Shown piece by piece: positions 7,843-17,932 of a DNA stretch of 64,000 nt (positions are counted from its first letter, which is position 1; each line of letters opens with the position of its first letter). Made by a program: the position numbers and the translations under genes. Source of the stretch: Bradyrhizobium diazoefficiens (GTDB taxonomy: Bacteria > Pseudomonadota > Alphaproteobacteria > Rhizobiales > Xanthobacteraceae); contig NZ_JAFCJE010000003.1 in the NCBI RefSeq assembly GCF_018131185.1, positions 124,001-188,000 on the forward strand. The letters are read 5' to 3'. Below the pieces are notes generated by a model. The model did no database searches and was not told where the DNA came from. It worked only from the letters and a program-made list of their open reading frames with translations.

Positions 7843-9600
7843 TTATTGCGCGGCGGCAAGCCCGAGCGCATCGGCTATGACGCGGAACACCTCGGTATTG
7901 TCCATCGAGCCCTGCACGCGCTCGCTGCCCGGTCCGGTCGCGGTCAGGATGACGTCCTCGCCCGAATGTACGCTGGCGCCGATCATCGCCGATAGATTGC
8001 CCGGCCGCAGCACCGCGCCTGGCACATCCTTGTATTTGTCGTTGGCCTTGAACGTCCCGTCGTCGCCGGCCTTCACGGTCGGCTCATTGGGACTGTCCAG
8101 CTTCGGGCGGAACGTCTCGTAGTGATCCGGCAGGCTGGCCGAGAAGATGGCGAGCCGGCGACTGACATCGACGCGTGACGGATAGCCTTCCGCATCCGGC
8201 GCCGGGTAATTGGGAAACCCGGCCTTGTCGTAGACGCCGACGCGCTCGCGCAAGGGAACATTGGGCGTCGTGCCCATGTCGTCATTCACCGTGCCGACGA
8301 GACTGTTGGGATGATTGTGGTCGGCCGCCACCAGGATGAGGGTGTCGTCGCCACGCGCGCGCGCCCATTCACGTGTCTGACGCACCGCGTTGTCGAGCAT
8401 GATCGTGTCGTAGACGGCGCGCTCCATGTCGAGCAGATGCGCATATTTGTCGATCATTCCGGACTCGACCATCAGGAAGAAGCCGGCTTCGTTCTTCGAG
8501 AGGATGTTCAGCGCTGCCTGCACCTGCTCGATCAGATCAGGCTGCTCAGGGAATTTCTTGACGCCGCCGCCCTTCAGAAATTTGCGATCGAGCACGCCAT
8601 CCATGTTGCCGGTGGCAAACAGGCCGAGCAGCTTGCTGGTCTCCGGCTTTGCGGCAGAGGCGCTGAGCTCCCTCGCGGTCGTCGCGATCTGGTAGCCTGC
8701 GTCACGAAACTTCGCGATGTAGTCGGTCTCGTCCTTGCGCTTCGAGCCGGCAGCCGACTTCGGCATGAAGTTCGCGCTGCCGCCGCCCATCAGCACATCC
8801 GGCTTCGCCGCGAACAACTGTTCGACGATCTCGTCATAGGCGGCGCGGCGGCGGGTGTGCGCGACCATCGCGGCCGGCGTCGCGTCTTCGACCTCGGTGT
8901 TGGTGACGATGCCGATCGCCATGCCCGCCCGCCGCTTGGCAAGGCTGGTGATGGTTTCGACCTTGGGGTCGTCGAACGCACTCAAGGAGCGGTCCGCATA
9001 GACGCCCATGGCGTTGACGGCGCTCTTGTGCCCGGTCGCATAGGCGCTGGCCGAGTTCGCGGAATCCGTGATGATCGAGTCGGAGCCGGCGGTCGCCACC
9101 AGCGCCATATGAGGCATGTCGTCGATGGCGAGCTTGCCGCGGCTCTTGCCCTCCGAAATCCCCTTGGACAGGATTCGGGCTGCGACCCGATGCGCCGGCG
9201 ACATGCCGTCACCGATGAACAGGATGACGTTCTTCGCCTTGCGCGGGCCCGTGTCGAAGACCGTCCATGTGACGCTGCGCTGGCGCGTGCCGTCGCTCAC
9301 CTCCACGGCAATGCTGCCCGGCCTGGTCAGCGTGACGTCGCGCAGGATCAGGGCCGACTGCTCCTTGCCGTCCTCGCGCTCGGTGAAGGTGCCGGAACGG
9401 CCGAACGCGGTCGCATAATCGGCGCCGTTCACCGTCACCTTCAACTTGGCCGGATCGACCAGTCCGGGCAGCTCGACCTTGAAGTCGAATCGCGCTCCGG
9501 CCAGGATCTCTGCGCGATCGATCGGATAGATAGTCTGTGCCGACGGTGACGTCGTCCAACAGACGACCATGAGAGAAGCGACTACCGATTTCTTGACCAT
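7843..9600 (-). CDS. Alkaline phosphatase (PhoA superfamily), secreted
   Basis: A 585-residue periplasmic phosphomonoesterase that would release phosphate from organic esters. A signal peptide is visible (about residues 1-21, ending SPSAQ), followed by an N-terminal beta domain before the catalytic domain. Metal site residues are seen in FIGDGMSPAHR (Asp131) and the nucleophile in ITDSANSASAYATGHK (Ser180). Later metal ligands are in MIDKYAHLLD, VAADHNHPN and ASVHSGEDV near the C-terminus. It is larger than E. coli PhoA because of the N-terminal domain. It stands 111 bp after argG on the same strand. No Pho box was identified by eye. Confidence 0.93.
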   Translation of the reverse strand: MVKKSVVASLMVVCWTTSPSAQTIYPIDRAEILAGARFDFKVELPGLVDPAKLKVTVNGADYATAFGRSGTFTEREDGKEQSALILRDVTLTRPGSIAVEVSDGTRQRSVTWTVFDTGPRKAKNVILFIGDGMSPAHRVAARILSKGISEGKSRGKLAIDDMPHMALVATAGSDSIITDSANSASAYATGHKSAVNAMGVYADRSLSAFDDPKVETITSLAKRRAGMAIGIVTNTEVEDATPAAMVAHTRRRAAYDEIVEQLFAAKPDVLMGGGSANFMPKSAAGSKRKDETDYIAKFRDAGYQIATTARELSASAAKPETSKLLGLFATGNMDGVLDRKFLKGGGVKKFPEQPDLIEQVQAALNILSKNEAGFFLMVESGMIDKYAHLLDMERAVYDTIMLDNAVRQTREWARARGDDTLILVAADHNHPNSLVGTVNDDMGTTPNVPLRERVGVYDKAGFPNYPAPDAEGYPSRVDVSRRLAIFSASLPDHYETFRPKLDSPNEPTVKAGDDGTFKANDKYKDVPGAVLRPGNLSAMIGASVHSGEDVILTATGPGSERVQGSMDNTEVFRVIADALGLAAAQ

Positions 9601-9711
9601 GCGCGATGCTCCGCAATCCCGTTTCGATAGGGAGCGTAGCGATCGAGGATGACACCGTCATTAAGCTCGTAGCTCCGTCGGCTCCATCCGGGGTTAGAGC
9701 ACTCGCAGCCC

Positions 9712-11067
<1,356 letters not shown>

Positions 11068-11140
11068 TCAAGGGCGGGTGTCAGGGCGGTTTGACCGCGC
11101 GAATATCAAATTTCGCAGGGCTGGGCACGCATTTAATGGC

Positions 11141-11917
11141 TCAAACCGACGGCTCGGGGTCGGTCTTGCGGCCGAACAGGCGCCGGCGGAGCCGGTAGGC
11201 GGGCATGTTCAGCCGGGTCAGGGCGGCATCCACGGCCTCGTCTGAAAACCGCGTTCGCGGCCAGCGGTAGATCATCGCGTAGGCGAACCAGATCACGACG
11301 AAGGTGACGAGGCCGGCGATCGCCACGTCGGTGAAGAAGTGCCCGCCGAAGGCCATGCGCAGCCCGCTCGTCACGGCGCCAAAGATGACTGCTCCGGCAT
11401 AAGCGAGCGGACGCCATGGCGGCGGCGCGAGCGCGGCCGGCGCCAGCGTCCAGAACGCGGTCGCGCCCTCGCCCGAGAAAAACGAGCAGTTGCGCGCGCA
11501 GCCGCCGCGCGGGTCCCACCACGGCACGAATTGCTGGTCGCCGGCGAACTGCGTCACCACCACCGGGCGTGGCCGGCCCCAATAGGTCTTGAAGGTGAGG
11601 TTGGTGAGAATGCCGGCCGACAGAATGATCGTGACCAGCAGGAACACGATCGCGCGCCCGGAGACCAGCAGCGGCCGGTCGGGCCGGATCATCTTGACCA
11701 CGAGCGCGACGAGCGACGGCAGCACGAAGGCCCAGGCGACCCACATCGCCGCATCGCGCGCGAAGTTGGCCCAGCCGTTCAGCTTGAGCGGAAACGTCCT
11801 GGTCTCGGGGTCGAAGAACAGCGACGCCAGCTTGAGATCGAGCTCGGGATAGAGGCCGAAAACGACGCCGATCACGAGCCACAGCGAAAGGGCGATGAGA
11901 AGTCCGGTCCGGTTCAT
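11141..11917 (-). CDS. PAP2 family membrane phosphatase
   Basis: An integral-membrane acid-phosphatase-like protein of 258 residues, with an N-terminal TM segment (LIALSLWLVIGVVFGLY) and about six TM helices in all. The three PAP2 motifs are visible: KTYWGRPRP, FFSGEGATAFW and SGLRMAFGGHFFTDV. The second motif has Glu where the usual PSGH has His; the third keeps Arg and the catalytic His/Asp pair. Family members dephosphorylate lipid phosphates such as PGP, undecaprenyl-PP or lipid A. The C-terminal tail is basic and cytoplasmic. The substrate is not determinable. Confidence 0.87.
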   Translation of the reverse strand: MNRTGLLIALSLWLVIGVVFGLYPELDLKLASLFFDPETRTFPLKLNGWANFARDAAMWVAWAFVLPSLVALVVKMIRPDRPLLVSGRAIVFLLVTIILSAGILTNLTFKTYWGRPRPVVVTQFAGDQQFVPWWDPRGGCARNCSFFSGEGATAFWTLAPAALAPPPWRPLAYAGAVIFGAVTSGLRMAFGGHFFTDVAIAGLVTFVVIWFAYAMIYRWPRTRFSDEAVDAALTRLNMPAYRLRRRLFGRKTDPEPSV

Positions 11918-11974
11918 GGCGCGCGGTTTAGCGGAGTGGGGAGGAGATGAAAACCCCGGGCGGAGGCAACAATG

Positions 11975-12469
11975 TCACCGCGCATCCGGCCGCGAATTGG
12001 ACGGCAGTGGCGGGGGCGGTTTGCGCGGAGGTAGTGGCTCGCGCCAGGCGCCGGCGTTGCGGCCGGCAATCAGCCAATAGACCATCCCGGCGGCGATGCC
12101 TGCGCCCGTCATGATCTCCAAATGACGGCGCACGATGCCCTCGAACTGGAACGTATCGGGGTGGAAGGGAACGAGGCCGAGATAGCAGGCAAGCCCGACG
12201 AGGCCGCCGCCGACGGCATAGGCGAGCGCGCTGCGGATGTAGAGCGCCTCGGTGATCGCGACGATCACCGCCGCCGGAACCAGCGCGAAGCCCGAGACGA
12301 AGATGAAGCCGAAGCCGAGCAGGATATCGATCGTGCCTTGGTCGACGGGACCGGCGCCGAGATCGGCAAATTCCGGGAATAGCAGCGCCATGACGACGAT
12401 CATGCCGCCGACGAAGCAGGCGGCGAGAAAGCCGATGAAGATGACGACGAGGCGGCCGATCAGGGACAT
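11975..12469 (-). CDS. Hypothetical four-TM membrane protein
   Basis: A 164-residue protein with about four hydrophobic helices (LVVIFIGFLAACFVGGMIVVMALLF; IDILLGFGFIFVSGFALVPAAVIVAI; ALAYAVGGGLVGLACYLGLV; TGAGIAAGMVYWLIAG) and a short Pro-rich tail. I chose the ATG at 12469; the frame remains open upstream, but there it is repeat DNA. No family is recognised with certainty. It is followed 57 bp later by the PAP2 phosphatase on the same strand, so the two could be cotranscribed. Confidence 0.75.
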   Translation of the reverse strand: MSLIGRLVVIFIGFLAACFVGGMIVVMALLFPEFADLGAGPVDQGTIDILLGFGFIFVSGFALVPAAVIVAITEALYIRSALAYAVGGGLVGLACYLGLVPFHPDTFQFEGIVRRHLEIMTGAGIAAGMVYWLIAGRNAGAWREPLPPRKPPPPLPSNSRPDAR

Positions 12470-12490
12470 GGCGCCCAAACCATTGCTGCC

Positions 12491-12611
12491 GTCATTGCGA
12501 GCCACCCGGTCCCGCCTCCGGCGGGCCGGATGACAGGCTCCGCGAAGCAATCCAGAGATGCGTCCGCGGACGCAGCCTGGATCGCTTCGTCGCTGCGCTC
12601 CTCGCAATGAC
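12491..12611. repeat. Intergenic palindromic repeat (GTCATTGCGAG type)
   Basis: The element opens with GTCATTGCGAG and closes with CTCGCAATGAC, perfect inverted ends about 100 bp apart. The GCAATCC and GGATCGCTTCG interior blocks also pair. It separates rlmN from the downstream membrane-protein gene. Confidence 0.85.
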
Positions 12612-12639
12612 GAGGTTGCGACGGCGCGAGCATGGCAGA

Positions 12640-13842
12640 CTAATCCGTCATCGCCATGGCGCGCAGCGCCTGGCGCTCCCTGGCCGAGAGCTTTTCGGTT
12701 TCCGACTTGAGCTGGCCGCAGGCGGCGAGGATGTCGCGGCCGCGCGGGGTGCGGACGGGCGAGGAATAGCCGGCGTTGAAGATGTATTCGGAGAATTTCT
12801 CGATCTGGTCCCAGTCCGAGCATTCATAGGCCGTACCGGGCCAGGGATTGAACGGGATCAGATTGATCTTGGCGTGAACGCCCTTGAGCAGCTTCACCAG
12901 CAGCTTTGCATCGTCGAGCGAATCGTTGACGCCCTTCAGCATCACATATTCGAAGGTGATGCGCCGCGCGTTCGACGCGCCGGGATAGTCGCGGCAGGCC
13001 TGCAGCAGCTCCTTGATCGGATATTTACGGTTGAGCGGCACCAGCTCGTTGCGCAGCTCGTCGCGCACCGCATGCAGCGAGATCGCGAGCATGACGCCGA
13101 TCTCCTCGCCGGCGCGCACGATGTTCGGCACCACGCCCGAGGTCGACAGCGTGATGCGGCGGCGGGAGATGCCGATGCCTTCATTGTCGCCGACGATCAG
13201 CAGCGCATCGCGCACCGCGTCGAAATTGTAGAGCGGCTCGCCCATGCCCATCATCACGATGTTGGTGACGCGGCGCGTGCCGTCCTCGCGATCGGCCCAG
13301 TCGTTCAGGCGATCGCGCGCGACCATCACCTGCCCCACGATCTCGCCGGCGGTGAGATTGCGCACCAGTCGTTGCGTGCCGGTGTGGCAGAACGAGCAGT
13401 TCAGGGTGCAGCCGACCTGCGAGGAGACGCAGAGCGTGCCACGATCGGTCTCGGGTATGTAGACGCACTCGACTTCGTGCGCTTTCTGGAGATTGTCGCC
13501 GCTCGGCAAACGCAGCAACCATTTGCGGGTGCCGTCGTTCGAAATCTGCTCGGCCACGACCTCGGGCCGGTCGACGGTGAAATGCTGCGCGAGCTCGGCG
13601 CGAATGCCCTTCGAGATCGAGGTCATGTCGTCAAAGCTCTGTGCGCCCCGGAAGTAGAGCCAGTGCCACAGCTGCTGCACCCGCATCTTGCGCTGCGCCG
13701 GCGCCACGCCGATCTCGCCGAGGCGATCGGCAAGCTCGCTGCGCGACAGGCCGATCAGCGAGGGCTTTGCCGGCGGCACATAGGTTTCAAGCGGAGTCTT
13801 CTCCACCAATGTCGTGTTGTGCGGCTCGGCAGTCGGTTGCAT
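12640..13842 (-). CDS. rlmN: Dual-specificity 23S rRNA A2503 / tRNA A37 C2-methyltransferase RlmN
   Basis: A radical SAM RNA methylase of 400 residues that methylates C2 of A2503 in 23S rRNA and A37 in some tRNAs. The CxxxCxxC iron-sulfur motif is [13 protein letters not shown] (Cys145, 149, 152), followed by [13 protein letters not shown]. The family's C-terminal mechanistic cysteine region ([12 protein letters not shown]) is also seen. The N-terminal accessory domain carries the [22 protein letters not shown] signature. Length and motifs are typical; the ATG at 13842 is the first in-frame start after the upstream repeat. Confidence 0.97.
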   Translation of the reverse strand: MQPTAEPHNTTLVEKTPLETYVPPAKPSLIGLSRSELADRLGEIGVAPAQRKMRVQQLWHWLYFRGAQSFDDMTSISKGIRAELAQHFTVDRPEVVAEQISNDGTRKWLLRLPSGDNLQKAHEVECVYIPETDRGTLCVSSQVGCTLNCSFCHTGTQRLVRNLTAGEIVGQVMVARDRLNDWADREDGTRRVTNIVMMGMGEPLYNFDAVRDALLIVGDNEGIGISRRRITLSTSGVVPNIVRAGEEIGVMLAISLHAVRDELRNELVPLNRKYPIKELLQACRDYPGASNARRITFEYVMLKGVNDSLDDAKLLVKLLKGVHAKINLIPFNPWPGTAYECSDWDQIEKFSEYIFNAGYSSPVRTPRGRDILAACGQLKSETEKLSARERQALRAMAMTD

Positions 13843-13862
13843 TGAATGGACCTGATTAGGGG

Positions 13863-13943
13863 GTCGTTCCGGGGCGATGCGAGCATCGAACCCGGAACCT
13901 CGAGATTCCGGGTCTGGTCCTTCGGACCATCCCGGAATGACGG
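13863..13943. repeat. Intergenic palindromic repeat (CGTTCCGGGG / CCCGGAATGACG type)
   Basis: Short palindrome upstream of rlmN: CGTTCCGGGGCGATGC... CATCGAACCCGGAA ... CATCCCGGAATGACGG. It contains an internal GGTCCTTCGGACC hairpin. It belongs to the same set as the 19426 and 39533 elements. Confidence 0.8.
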
Positions 13944-14010
13944 AAAAACCTGGAACTGCCTCTATATAGCAATCAGAAACTTCGATTGCGACCGCGGCTA
14001 TTATTTAGCC

Positions 14011-14688
14011 TTACCGCCGGCAATCCTGGGCGATCTTGTCCAGCGCCTGGGCAAGTCCCTTTAGCGAGAAGGTATCGGTCGTCTCGGTGCCCTTGGCCGA
14101 GACGCCCTTGACGACCAACTCGGCGGATTTGCGCATGGCCTCGACCATCCGCTCCTCCTCGGCCGCGTTCTTGATCCAGAGGCCGTCGCCCTGCGTGTAC
14201 ATCGCGAAGGCGGCGCCGCCGACCTCGGCCGACGATTCCGAGCCCGGCTTCAGCGCATAGCCGATCATGACCGAGACTTCGTTGTTGACCTTCTCCGCCG
14301 GGCGGGTCGAGACGAAGGCATAGGCGGGATCGCGTGGCCGATTCGGCGGGTTGGTCTTCGACGACGAGGGTTTTGCCAACGCGAAGCAGACTTTCTTGCC
14401 ATTGGGCGTCGCCGAATAGGCGCCCCAGGTGCCGAACTGGCCGATCAAGGTCGGCTCCGCACCGCCCGCAACTGCCGCGGGCGGGGCCGCTGGCTTGCTC
14501 TCGGGCTTTGGAGCCGACTTCGCGGCCGCGGGAGCCGCCGGTGCGGCCGATTTCGGTGCAACCTCTTTTGGAGCAGACTCCTTTGGAGCAGGCTTGGGCG
14601 CCGGTTGTGCCGTCTGCGCCCGCGCGGAATCGGCGACACCCCCGGCTGCGACGCCAGTCATCAAAGCTAAAATCAGCACCCGCCACAT
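14011..14688 (-). CDS. Invasion-associated locus B (IalB) family protein
   Basis: A 225-residue secreted or periplasmic protein. A signal peptide (about 1-24, ending ADSARAQ) is followed by a Pro/Ala/Lys-rich linker to about residue 70. The IalB-type domain comes next, beginning IGQFGTWGAYSA...KKVCFALAKP. The two cysteines (in KKVCFA and the terminal QDCRR) could form a disulfide. The family is named for Bartonella IalB, but it is broad in alphaproteobacteria and its molecular function is unsettled. The gene is monocistronic, with rlmN 168 bp downstream. Confidence 0.82.
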   Translation of the reverse strand: MWRVLILALMTGVAAGGVADSARAQTAQPAPKPAPKESAPKEVAPKSAAPAAPAAAKSAPKPESKPAAPPAAVAGGAEPTLIGQFGTWGAYSATPNGKKVCFALAKPSSSKTNPPNRPRDPAYAFVSTRPAEKVNNEVSVMIGYALKPGSESSAEVGGAAFAMYTQGDGLWIKNAAEEERMVEAMRKSAELVVKGVSAKGTETTDTFSLKGLAQALDKIAQDCRR

Positions 14689-14795
14689 GCTGGAGTGGTT
14701 CCCTCAATATTGTGACTGGAAGATGGCCCGGCCGCGCGTTGTCCCCGTGGCAGGGATAGCGGGGAAAGTCCAATTTGGGAAGGCAGTTAGCAGTA

Positions 14796-15635
14796 TCAGC
14801 CTTTGGATCGCGCGGCACGCTGCCCGGCCCATTGCGCGTCGGTCCAGCCGAGCAAATCCTCGGCGCCGGAACTGCGCAGATGCGCGCCACCGTCGATGAC
14901 GACCATCTCGCCATTGACGTAACCGGCGCGGTCCGAGACCAGGAAGCTGGCGAGATCGGCAAGCTCGCTGTGCTCGCCCGTACGACCCAGCGGATTGCGC
15001 GCGGTCCAGGCTTCGTCACGGCCTTCGGGGCGGAGCTGCCCGGACGCGCCCGCGGTCGGGAACGGACCCGGCGCGATGGCGGCGGTGCGGATGCCTTTCG
15101 GCCCCCATTCCACCGCAAGACTTTTGGTCATCGCCAGCAGCGCCGATTTCGCCATCGCCGACGGCACGGTGAAAGCGCGCCCAGTGATGGTCGAGGTCGA
15201 GAGGATCGAGAGCACGACGCCGCCATGCTTGCCTTCGATCCAGCGCCTGCCGGCGGCGAGCGTGCAATACATCGCGCCATGCAGCGTCGGCGCCAGGATT
15301 GCATCCGCGGCGCGGAACGAGAGGTGCTCGCTCTGCGCGATGAAGGTCGCGGCGGCGTTGTTGACGAGGATGTCGAGCGGCGCCTCACGCCAGATCTGAT
15401 CCATCATGTCCTCGACCGCGACACCGTCGCGGATGTCGCAGGCGATCGCCGTGATCTTGCCGCCGGTCTCCTCGCGCATCTCGTCCGCGGTCGCTTCGAG
15501 CCGATCGAGCTTGCGGCCACAGATCACGAGCTCGGCGCCGAGCGCGAGGAAGCGTCGCCCCATCGCGGCGCCAAGGCCCGAACCGCCGCCGGTGACGAGA
15601 ATGCGCTTGTTCTTGAGCAGGCTCGTTTCAAACAT
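14796..15635 (-). CDS. SDR family oxidoreductase (2,4-dienoyl-CoA reductase-like)
   Basis: NAD(P)-dependent short-chain dehydrogenase of 279 residues. The Rossmann glycine motif is VTGGGSGLGAAMGRRF at about 14-29, then NNAAATF (NNAG position) and a catalytic region with Ser (LSILSTST), followed by MAKSALLAMTKSLAVEWG in place of the usual YxxxK. I see no Tyr at the expected YxxxK position (PSAMAKSAL), as in the 2,4-dienoyl-CoA reductase-like subgroup where Tyr is replaced and other residues are used. The start is set at the ATG at 15635; the open frame upstream is repeat DNA. Confidence 0.86.
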   Translation of the reverse strand: MFETSLLKNKRILVTGGGSGLGAAMGRRFLALGAELVICGRKLDRLEATADEMREETGGKITAIACDIRDGVAVEDMMDQIWREAPLDILVNNAAATFIAQSEHLSFRAADAILAPTLHGAMYCTLAAGRRWIEGKHGGVVLSILSTSTITGRAFTVPSAMAKSALLAMTKSLAVEWGPKGIRTAAIAPGPFPTAGASGQLRPEGRDEAWTARNPLGRTGEHSELADLASFLVSDRAGYVNGEMVVIDGGAHLRSSGAEDLLGWTDAQWAGQRAARSKG

Positions 15636-15665
15636 CGTTTGATTCCTCGCTGTCTTGCGCGCTCC

Positions 15666-15744
15666 GTCATTGCAAGCGCAGCGACGCAATCCGGAATCCG
15701 CCCGGCGGAATAGTGTGGATCGCTTCGCTTGCGCTCGCAATGAC
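15666..15744. repeat. Intergenic palindromic repeat (GTCATTGC / GCAATGAC type)
   Basis: A shorter relative of the 12491 element, with GTCATTGCAAGCGCAGCGA at one end and GCTTGCGCTCGCAATGACG at the other. It lies between the divergent SDR gene and the quinone oxidoreductase. Confidence 0.8.
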
Positions 15745-15854
15745 GAGGATAGGGCGATCATAGCGTCCAGCAAAGAATCCGGATTGTCGGGCCGCACTAA
15801 ATCCGGCAAAACCGGGCCAACTATAATTCCACTCGAAACGCCCAAGGTGCCGTC

Positions 15855-16829
15855 ATGAAAGCCATCCTCTGCTCGCAATACTGCCAGCCTGACGATCTCG
15901 TGCTGACTGAGGTGCCGGATCCGGTCGCCGGTCCCGGCGAAGCGGTGATCGCGATCAAGGCGGCAGCGCTGAACTTCTTCGACCTCCTGATGATCCAGGG
16001 CAAGTACCAGATCAAGCCGCCGTTCCCGTTCTCACCGGCCGCGGAAGTCGCGGGTGTGATCGAGAGCATCGGTCCCGGCGTCACCGATCTAAAAGTCGGC
16101 GATCGCGTCGTCGCATCCTGCGGCCACAACGGCGCGCGTGAGAAGATCGCGCTGCCTGCCGCGTCGATCGTGAAGATCCCCGACAATCTCGACTACGACC
16201 GTGCCGCCGGCATCATCATCATCTACGGCACCGCGCTGCATGCGCTGGAAGACCGCGCCAGCCCCAAGCCGGGCGAGACGCTCGCGGTGCTGGGCGCTGC
16301 CGGCGGCACCGGCCTTGCCGCCTGCGAGCTCGGCAAGCTGATGGGCTTGAAGGTGATCGCCTGCGCCTCGTCGGACGAGAAGCTCGAATTCGCGAAAGCG
16401 CATGGCGCCGAGCTGACGTTGAACTACGCCAAGGAGGATCTGAAGGAAGGTCTGCGCAAGCTCACGGGCGGCAAGGGCGTCGACATCATCTTCGATCCGG
16501 TTGGTGGTGCCTATGCCGAGCAGGCGCTGCGCTCGATCGCCTGGGAAGGCCGCTTCCTCGTCATCGGGTTCGCTGCGGGCGACATTCCGAAGATGCCGCT
16601 GAACCTCGCGCTGCTGAAGGGCTGCGACATCCGCGGCGTGTTCTGGGGCGCATGGACGCGGCAGAATCCGGAAAAGAACCGCGCCAATCTCGAGAAGCTC
16701 GTGAAGTGGACGGCCGAGGGAAAGATCTCATCGCATGTCGATCGCACCTTCCCGCTGGCCCAGACCGCGGACGCGTTGAAGGTGCTCGCGGGACGCCAGG
16801 CCATGGGCAAGGTGATCCTGCATCCGTGA
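15855..16829 (+). CDS. NADPH:quinone oxidoreductase family protein (zinc-free MDR)
   Basis: Medium-chain dehydrogenase/reductase of 324 residues. The N-terminal GroES-like part has LNFFDLLMIQGKYQIKPPFPFSPAAEVAGVI, and the nucleotide-binding part has LGAAGGTGLAACELGKLMGLKVIACASSDEKLEF. The catalytic-zinc cysteine and histidine of alcohol dehydrogenases are absent from the expected places, as in zeta-crystallin-type quinone reductases. The likely reaction is NADPH-dependent reduction of quinones or enones in the cytosol. The ATG at 15855 follows a short leader; the gene is divergent from the SDR gene. Confidence 0.9.
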   Translation: MKAILCSQYCQPDDLVLTEVPDPVAGPGEAVIAIKAAALNFFDLLMIQGKYQIKPPFPFSPAAEVAGVIESIGPGVTDLKVGDRVVASCGHNGAREKIALPAASIVKIPDNLDYDRAAGIIIIYGTALHALEDRASPKPGETLAVLGAAGGTGLAACELGKLMGLKVIACASSDEKLEFAKAHGAELTLNYAKEDLKEGLRKLTGGKGVDIIFDPVGGAYAEQALRSIAWEGRFLVIGFAAGDIPKMPLNLALLKGCDIRGVFWGAWTRQNPEKNRANLEKLVKWTAEGKISSHVDRTFPLAQTADALKVLAGRQAMGKVILHP

Positions 16830-16863
16830 GGATGTGAGAGGGGCGCTCGCCCCAAGCTGACTG

Positions 16864-16970
16864 TCGTCGCCCGGCTTGACCGGGCGACCCAGTATTCCAG
16901 AGACTTTGGTGATTACGCCGGGAAGCCGCGGCGTACTCGAAGCCGCGGTCAAGCCGGGGCATGACCGGGT
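16864..16970. repeat. Intergenic palindromic repeat (CCCGGCTTGACCGGG type)
   Basis: Contains the hairpin GCCCGGCTTGACCGGGC and, about 80 bp on, CGGTCAAGCCGGGGCATGAC as its inverted partner. It lies between the convergent quinone oxidoreductase and DUF1232 genes and is closely related to the 27020 element. Confidence 0.82.
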
Positions 16971-16993
16971 GGGTGTGGTTGAATCCGCTCCTG

Positions 16994-17392
16994 CTACACG
17001 GCTTCGGCGTCCACTTCCGAGTCCCGCTCACCCACCCCCCGCTTCAGCGCCGCGCGGGCGGCCTCGCGATGCTCGGCCGTGATGTGGCCGGCAACCATGC
17101 GGATGGCGGTGGCGAGCACGGCTGCGTCATCGGCGAAGCCGAGGATCGGCATCACATCCGCAACGAAGTCGAGCGGCAGGATGAAGTAAGCGATCGCCCC
17201 GAGCAGCGAGGCCTGGACGTGACGCGGCGTCTGCCGATCGAACGCGCAGTAATAGGCAGCAAGCAAATCTTCAGCGAAAGGCAGATGCGCGGCGACATGC
17301 TTCAGCTTGCGCCAGAAGCGGCGGCGCACGCTCTCGCGATCCTCTGCGAGCCGATCGGCCGGCTCGAAACCGACGCTGTGTTCGGCAGCCAT
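16994..17392 (-). CDS. DUF1232 (YkvA family) protein
   Basis: A 132-residue protein with the DUF1232 signature QASLLGAIAYFILPLDFVADVMPILGFADDAAVLATAI at about residues 66-103. This includes the family's DxxPD-like turn and a hydrophobic hairpin that probably associates with the membrane. The function is unknown; YkvA relatives occur next to many stress or transport genes. I chose the ATG at 17392 rather than the TTG three codons earlier. Confidence 0.85.
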   Translation of the reverse strand: MAAEHSVGFEPADRLAEDRESVRRRFWRKLKHVAAHLPFAEDLLAAYYCAFDRQTPRHVQASLLGAIAYFILPLDFVADVMPILGFADDAAVLATAIRMVAGHITAEHREAARAALKRGVGERDSEVDAEAV

Positions 17393-17491
17393 GTTCGACA
17401 AACTCCCCGTTCAGCCCCGGCGACGGATCGCCACGTTCGGGCTGATCACAAAGATGGGGATGTAGCCGACCGCTGCAAGATGTCAGCCGAT

Positions 17492-17782
17492 TCAGCCTGC
17501 GATCGCGTTCATGGTCTTGGCCAGCGCGATGTCGAGCTCCGTGACGCCGCCGGCATCGTGGGTCGACAGCACCACCTCCACCGTCTTGTAGACGTTGCGC
17601 CATTCGGGGTGGTGATCCATCTTCTCGGCGACCAGCGCGGCGCGGGTCATGAAGCCGAACGCCTCGTTGAAATCCTTGAAGATAAAGGTCTTCCCGATGG
17701 CATCCCGGCCCTGAACCTCACGCCAGCCAGGTAGTCCGCTGAGCGCCTGCCTGCGCGCCTCCGCCGAGAGCCGTTCTGCCAT
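17492..17782 (-). CDS. Pterin-4-alpha-carbinolamine dehydratase
   Basis: A small cytosolic enzyme (96 residues) dehydrating 4a-hydroxytetrahydropterins, a step that regenerates pterin cofactor for aromatic amino acid hydroxylases. The family signature [36 protein letters not shown] is intact, with the active-site His-His and downstream His. No phenylalanine hydroxylase lies in the window, so the partner is unknown; some homologues act in Moco or other pterin metabolism. Confidence 0.95.
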   Translation of the reverse strand: MAERLSAEARRQALSGLPGWREVQGRDAIGKTFIFKDFNEAFGFMTRAALVAEKMDHHPEWRNVYKTVEVVLSTHDAGGVTELDIALAKTMNAIAG

Positions 17783-17932
17783 GGTCGTCTCCGTCCTTCA
17801 GGGAACTTTACCCTAACACCGTCCCGACGCCCCGGGTTCAATGGGATTTTCCTCCTCCGCTAACCATGACGGAGATGTAACCCCGCCGGACAAGAAATTT
17901 GCTACACTTGTGGGCGTAAATCGCCGGCCACG

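Noticed and set aside
9601..9711. Terminator after argG
   Set aside because: A weak GGGTT/AACCC pairing exists, but the stem is short and no T run follows on the minus strand.
11133..11882. Overlapping minus-strand frame inside the PAP2 gene
   Set aside because: It runs in another frame of the same strand and lacks TM or PAP2 motifs; the 11141-11917 frame has both.
12491..12611. Palindromic repeats as part of a CRISPR array
   Set aside because: Copies are dispersed between genes, vary in length and are not separated by uniform spacers; no cas genes occur.
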